NCBI RefSeq assembly: GCF_000485595.1
Contig: NW_014577980.1
Coordinates: 163,577-221,565, forward strand
From: Priapulus caudatus
Lineage: Eukaryota > Priapulida > Priapulimorpha > Priapulimorphida > Priapulidae
Direction: 5' to 3'
DNA: 57,989 nt
Under the pieces are notes generated by a model, which saw nothing but the letters and a program-made list of their open reading frames with translations, was not told where the DNA came from and searched no databases. Shown in pieces: positions 54,731 through 57,989 of the stretch; within the stretch, counting starts at the first letter, position 1, and each line of letters begins with the position of its first letter. Made by a program: the position numbers and the translations under genes.

Positions 54731-55575
54731 CTAAAGAGCAAAAACAATGAGAGAAGGAATGAAAATGCTGTACATGTAACGGTCACTCTACATTATTAAA
54801 GACCCAACACGGTTGTATAACGAACTGCACCGTGTTTCATAATATTATTACCGGCCGCGTCCAACCGAGCTGCGAGGAGGTTATGTACTTCGCCCTGCTT
54901 AGCACTTCGGCGTCTGACTGCTATTCGCTCTGTATCTAAGCGCGCATCGAGCCCAGCGTCAGCCAGCTCACCAGTGATAGCCGACGGCGGAGCGTTCACA
55001 TTGTGATCTGAGCGAGCAGCAGCAAATGACGCGGGCGCTGCCTACGACGAAGCGACGGTCAGCAAGAACCAGCCGTACATGTCAGTACGCTGCGTATATC
55101 GTGCCGGGCTGTACTGCTCCGTTGTTGGTGAGTCGTATGGCTAATTGGCGCTCATGTCGCCTGGCAAGGTATGCACTACTCCGTAGTGGCACTTTGTCTA
55201 GTTAAAACTGATCCTCAGTCTTTGCAATGAGAAGGTCGTCAATGACACTGTCAGCTCACCACAAAAAAAACACAAATGAGTGAGGTACGAACAAGTCCGG
55301 TTTTAATGAGCAACCATCGCCGACATTAGCTAGAAATGATGCCATCCTGATATCCAAACTAACTATGAAACCAAAAAATAACTCACAATTTGTGACCGTG
55401 AGATGCGGCTGATACCGCGCTTTGCTAGCGATGCCATTTTGAAATAAGATTGGTAGTAACTGCTGCGGTTCCTGCGACAGTAGTTTGGTAAAACTTTAAG
55501 CTCTAATAGAGACTTTAGTCGCAGGGTGACGCAGAGAAGGAAGCCACCTTGCATTAAAGATACTTGATCAGCGGA

Positions 55576-55608
55576 GGGCGGGGGGGGGGGGGGGGGGGGG
55601 GGGGGGGA
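55576..55608. repeat. Poly(G) run, probable artefact
   Basis: About 30 consecutive G where the equivalent positions at 31810 and 39385 read as short CCACC/CTCCC words. Similar G or A runs at 50290-50312 and 50404-50420. Confidence 0.8.
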
Positions 55609-55869
55609 AAGTCTTTGAGAAACCGAACCAGACAGTGTGACACCGCGACAGACTGCTTTGATGTCCTAGTATAGATATGCTATATAATTGGGTCACAAAC
55701 CTAACTACCATTGCATTTTGTTTTTAAAGTCTCAAAACCCCTAGCCCCGTTCATGTCATTCAATACCAAAGATGAGCAAAATCCGTTGAACCTGGAACTG
55801 ACGAATGCAATTCCCGTATTTTTGCGCAAAAAATTTTGCCGGGGGTGGCTTTGAAAGCTACGTTCGACT

Positions 55870-57989
55870 AGCATGCTTCAAAATAGACTTTAGAGTATGG
55901 AGCATAGCAGTAAACCTATACCAATTCATATAACATATGGCGGTCAAACGTTCCTGAGTTATCCGTGTGACCGTCTCGAAATGTTGACGACGGACGACGG
56001 ACGACGGACGACGACCATTGGCAAGTACAGCTTGACGATGTCAAGTGAGCTAAAATGATTTCAATGGTATTGAAGATCCATAAGTGCGCTTGACCAGCCT
56101 GACTAAGTTAATTGTAAGTTGTCTACATGCTGTGAGTTAACGGATAAGATTGTTAGTGATGAGCCGATTTTTCTATACCCTTTAACATTATCATATGTCC
56201 AAGTCAGGAATCTATGGCAATGAAGAACGCTTTGAAGTGATCTTTGAAATTGCAGCTGCCAAGCATGCCAGTGGGGCAGCGGACTGTGGGGTCAGCTAGT
56301 TTCTAAGTTCAATTCTAGGTGATATGACTTCAACTTGGTAACACTTCGAACAGTTTAAACTAAAAAGGCAGAAGGATTGTCATGTCCAATATCGCAAACA
56401 TAAATGTTATACGTAATACGTGAAGACAGATAGAGATGAGCTTGATAAATGTGAAGGCAGAGCAATGGATGAAGGCTAATGCTGGTACCCGTGATTCACG
56501 CTCACCTACACTAGGCGTTCGTCAACTCAGCCGTCTAAACAGAGTGAATTGCTCCGGACCGGTGATTGAAGATAAAAAATAATTCGTAGAACGTTCGTTC
56601 GACCGTCCATAGTCCGCACGTGCATTAGCTATCGAGTAACGATACCCAGCGTGCCATATTGCTAATTAATTAATAATCTATTCGCTTCAATAAACTTCAA
56701 AATCAGACAGTACAGAGATTATTAGCTATGGACATGTGTCTATAATAGCTAAAAATTTACTAGAAATGTAACCAACCTCGTCGCAGCCAAATATGGTAGT
56801 TACTAAGTTTACGTACACTTTCGCTCCCGGGCCATGAGCGCGATGTGTATAGCCCATGAGCGATAAACACCGCGTGACATATTTTCTAATTATATTAGAC
56901 TAATCGACTTCAATAAACTCAAAATTACCAGAGATTAAGGCGTAAGACATTATCTTATTAATATCTAGGGTTTATAGAACCTGTAATTCGAATCGTTCGC
57001 GCGTAATGAAGTACAACAGTTATTCGCCGAAGCGAGGGTAATCTTGTCGAATAACCCCGAGTACAAGTTGAGTTGCTGTGTTAAGGCGGGAAAGATTCAG
57101 ACATCCAAATGGACGACGCACGTGACACGTAGCAGTGAGCCTGACAGGCAGGCTCAAACTTCGCAGCAAGAAGCCACCACAGCCCGCTGACTTGGAAGAA
57201 GACAAGGTAAGGGAGTGGAAACTGTTACATGAAAATAATTGGGCAACTACAACCTGTTACCCTGGGCTCACACGAAAGGACGGCATGGCGTTTCAGGTAG
57301 CCAAATGCTGAGACTGTCCTCGCTGACGATCGTGATGAAAACCTCAGTTGGGTCTTAGCTTCTCACGCCGGTCACAAAGAACTGTCACTGGAAATTATAG
57401 AGAGGTTTCAAGAAATATGCCATAAGGTGATGCATGAGACCAAATGGAGAGATTTTTTATTCACCGCGTGTCAAGCAGAAGGGGAGGACTTTGATCCCGT
57501 TCCTGGCCAGACTCAGCAACACTGCAGCAAACCTTAAGTTGGCGGCGCGTGCACGGCCCTGCTATGATAAGAGCACGAGAGTTCGTGGCCTGGAATAGAG
57601 GAGAGAGAAAATGACACGAGAGAACTTGCCTAAAGATAAGCAGAACTTGACCATTGAACAGGTGCATTGATGGCAGGGCTGGGTACAGTCTGCCTTCGTT
57701 GTGTGAGCAGAGCATGAAGCCAGTTATGCCTGATACTGGCACAAATAAGGCACAGATTTCCCGAGGTCAAGAGAGCAGTAACGTAACTTGGACAGAAAGA
57801 ACAGTGCAGAATTTGCAACTTCTCTCACTTCATAGAAGAAAGAAAGGTGTCAGGCCTTTGTGCATACGTGCCACATACTGCGGCGAGACGAACACTTTAA
57901 GTCAAATGGCCCAGACAAAATGAGACGCGGACAGCAGAAACAGAGAGGTATCGGCCGCTCTACAGGACTGTAGGGCCCGGGTTAATCCA
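55870..57989 (+). mobile_element. Retroelement block Z, third copy, runs off the window
   Basis: Direct copy of 42.26-44.33 kb. The 200-bp pair is at about 56600-57000, gag core pieces at 57430-57790 and the zinc-knuckle region at 57850-57930. All frames are broken by dense indels. The window ends before the protease. Confidence 0.75.

Larger units (their letters stand above)
48978..55440. repeat. Block Y, fourth copy (direct, noisy)
   Basis: Matches 19.96-25.88 kb; the first kilobase of Y lies at 45785-46790, so this copy is split by 46795-48977. The break has ATCAAAATACCC on both sides. Error density is the highest in the window. Confidence 0.8.

Overview
The window is animal nuclear DNA: short exons with consensus GT-AG boundaries, introns full of DNA transposons, a Ty3/Gypsy-type retroelement and microsatellites. 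The host looks like a non-vertebrate, probably marine bilaterian; I cannot place it further. A 25-base N run (39081-39105), long homopolymers and dense small indels in repeated blocks point to a scaffold built from poorly polished long reads.

The main gene is CEBPZ (NOC1/MAK21 family, CBF domain) on the minus strand. It runs from an acidic exon at 25249 down to a TAG stop at 1073. I found 26 exons whose phases agree at every junction; using the intact version of each they add to 3156 nt (1051 residues plus stop), close to the roughly 1054 residues I recall for human CEBPZ. Only the initiator exon is missing. Convergent with it, at 142-273 on the plus strand, is the last exon of an unidentified gene with a poly(A) signal at 802-807.

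Layout: 1-15.5 kb holds the CEBPZ 3' half, with an extra, indel-ridden copy of three exons at 4.2-5.6 kb (source 8.07-9.4 kb). 15.9-18.9 kb (block X) has two CEBPZ exons with indels and 18.9-25.9 kb (block Y) the 5' exons plus a hAT element and a hAT MITE. 25.9-28.67 kb is a second X. 28.67-31.5 kb is a retroelement (block Z) in reverse orientation, followed by inverted Y (31.5-39.08 kb). After the N gap comes a partial inverted Y (39.1-42.26 kb), then a fold-back into forward Z (42.26-44.98 kb). There the truncated polymerase ORF is fused in frame to an SFMBT-like SAM domain ending at 45444. A 2.16-kb span bounded by hAT-like inverted repeats (45613-47772) contains a lone ALK/LTK-type tyrosine kinase exon with a GC donor. 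48.98-57.99 kb repeats Y then Z once more, with the highest error density.

The repeated X/Y/Z blocks in mixed orientation are best read as uncollapsed alleles or mis-joined reads, although true segmental inversion cannot be excluded from sequence alone. I saw no convincing undescribed system. The best candidates for follow-up are the retroelement-SAM fusion and the kinase exon between the inverted repeats.
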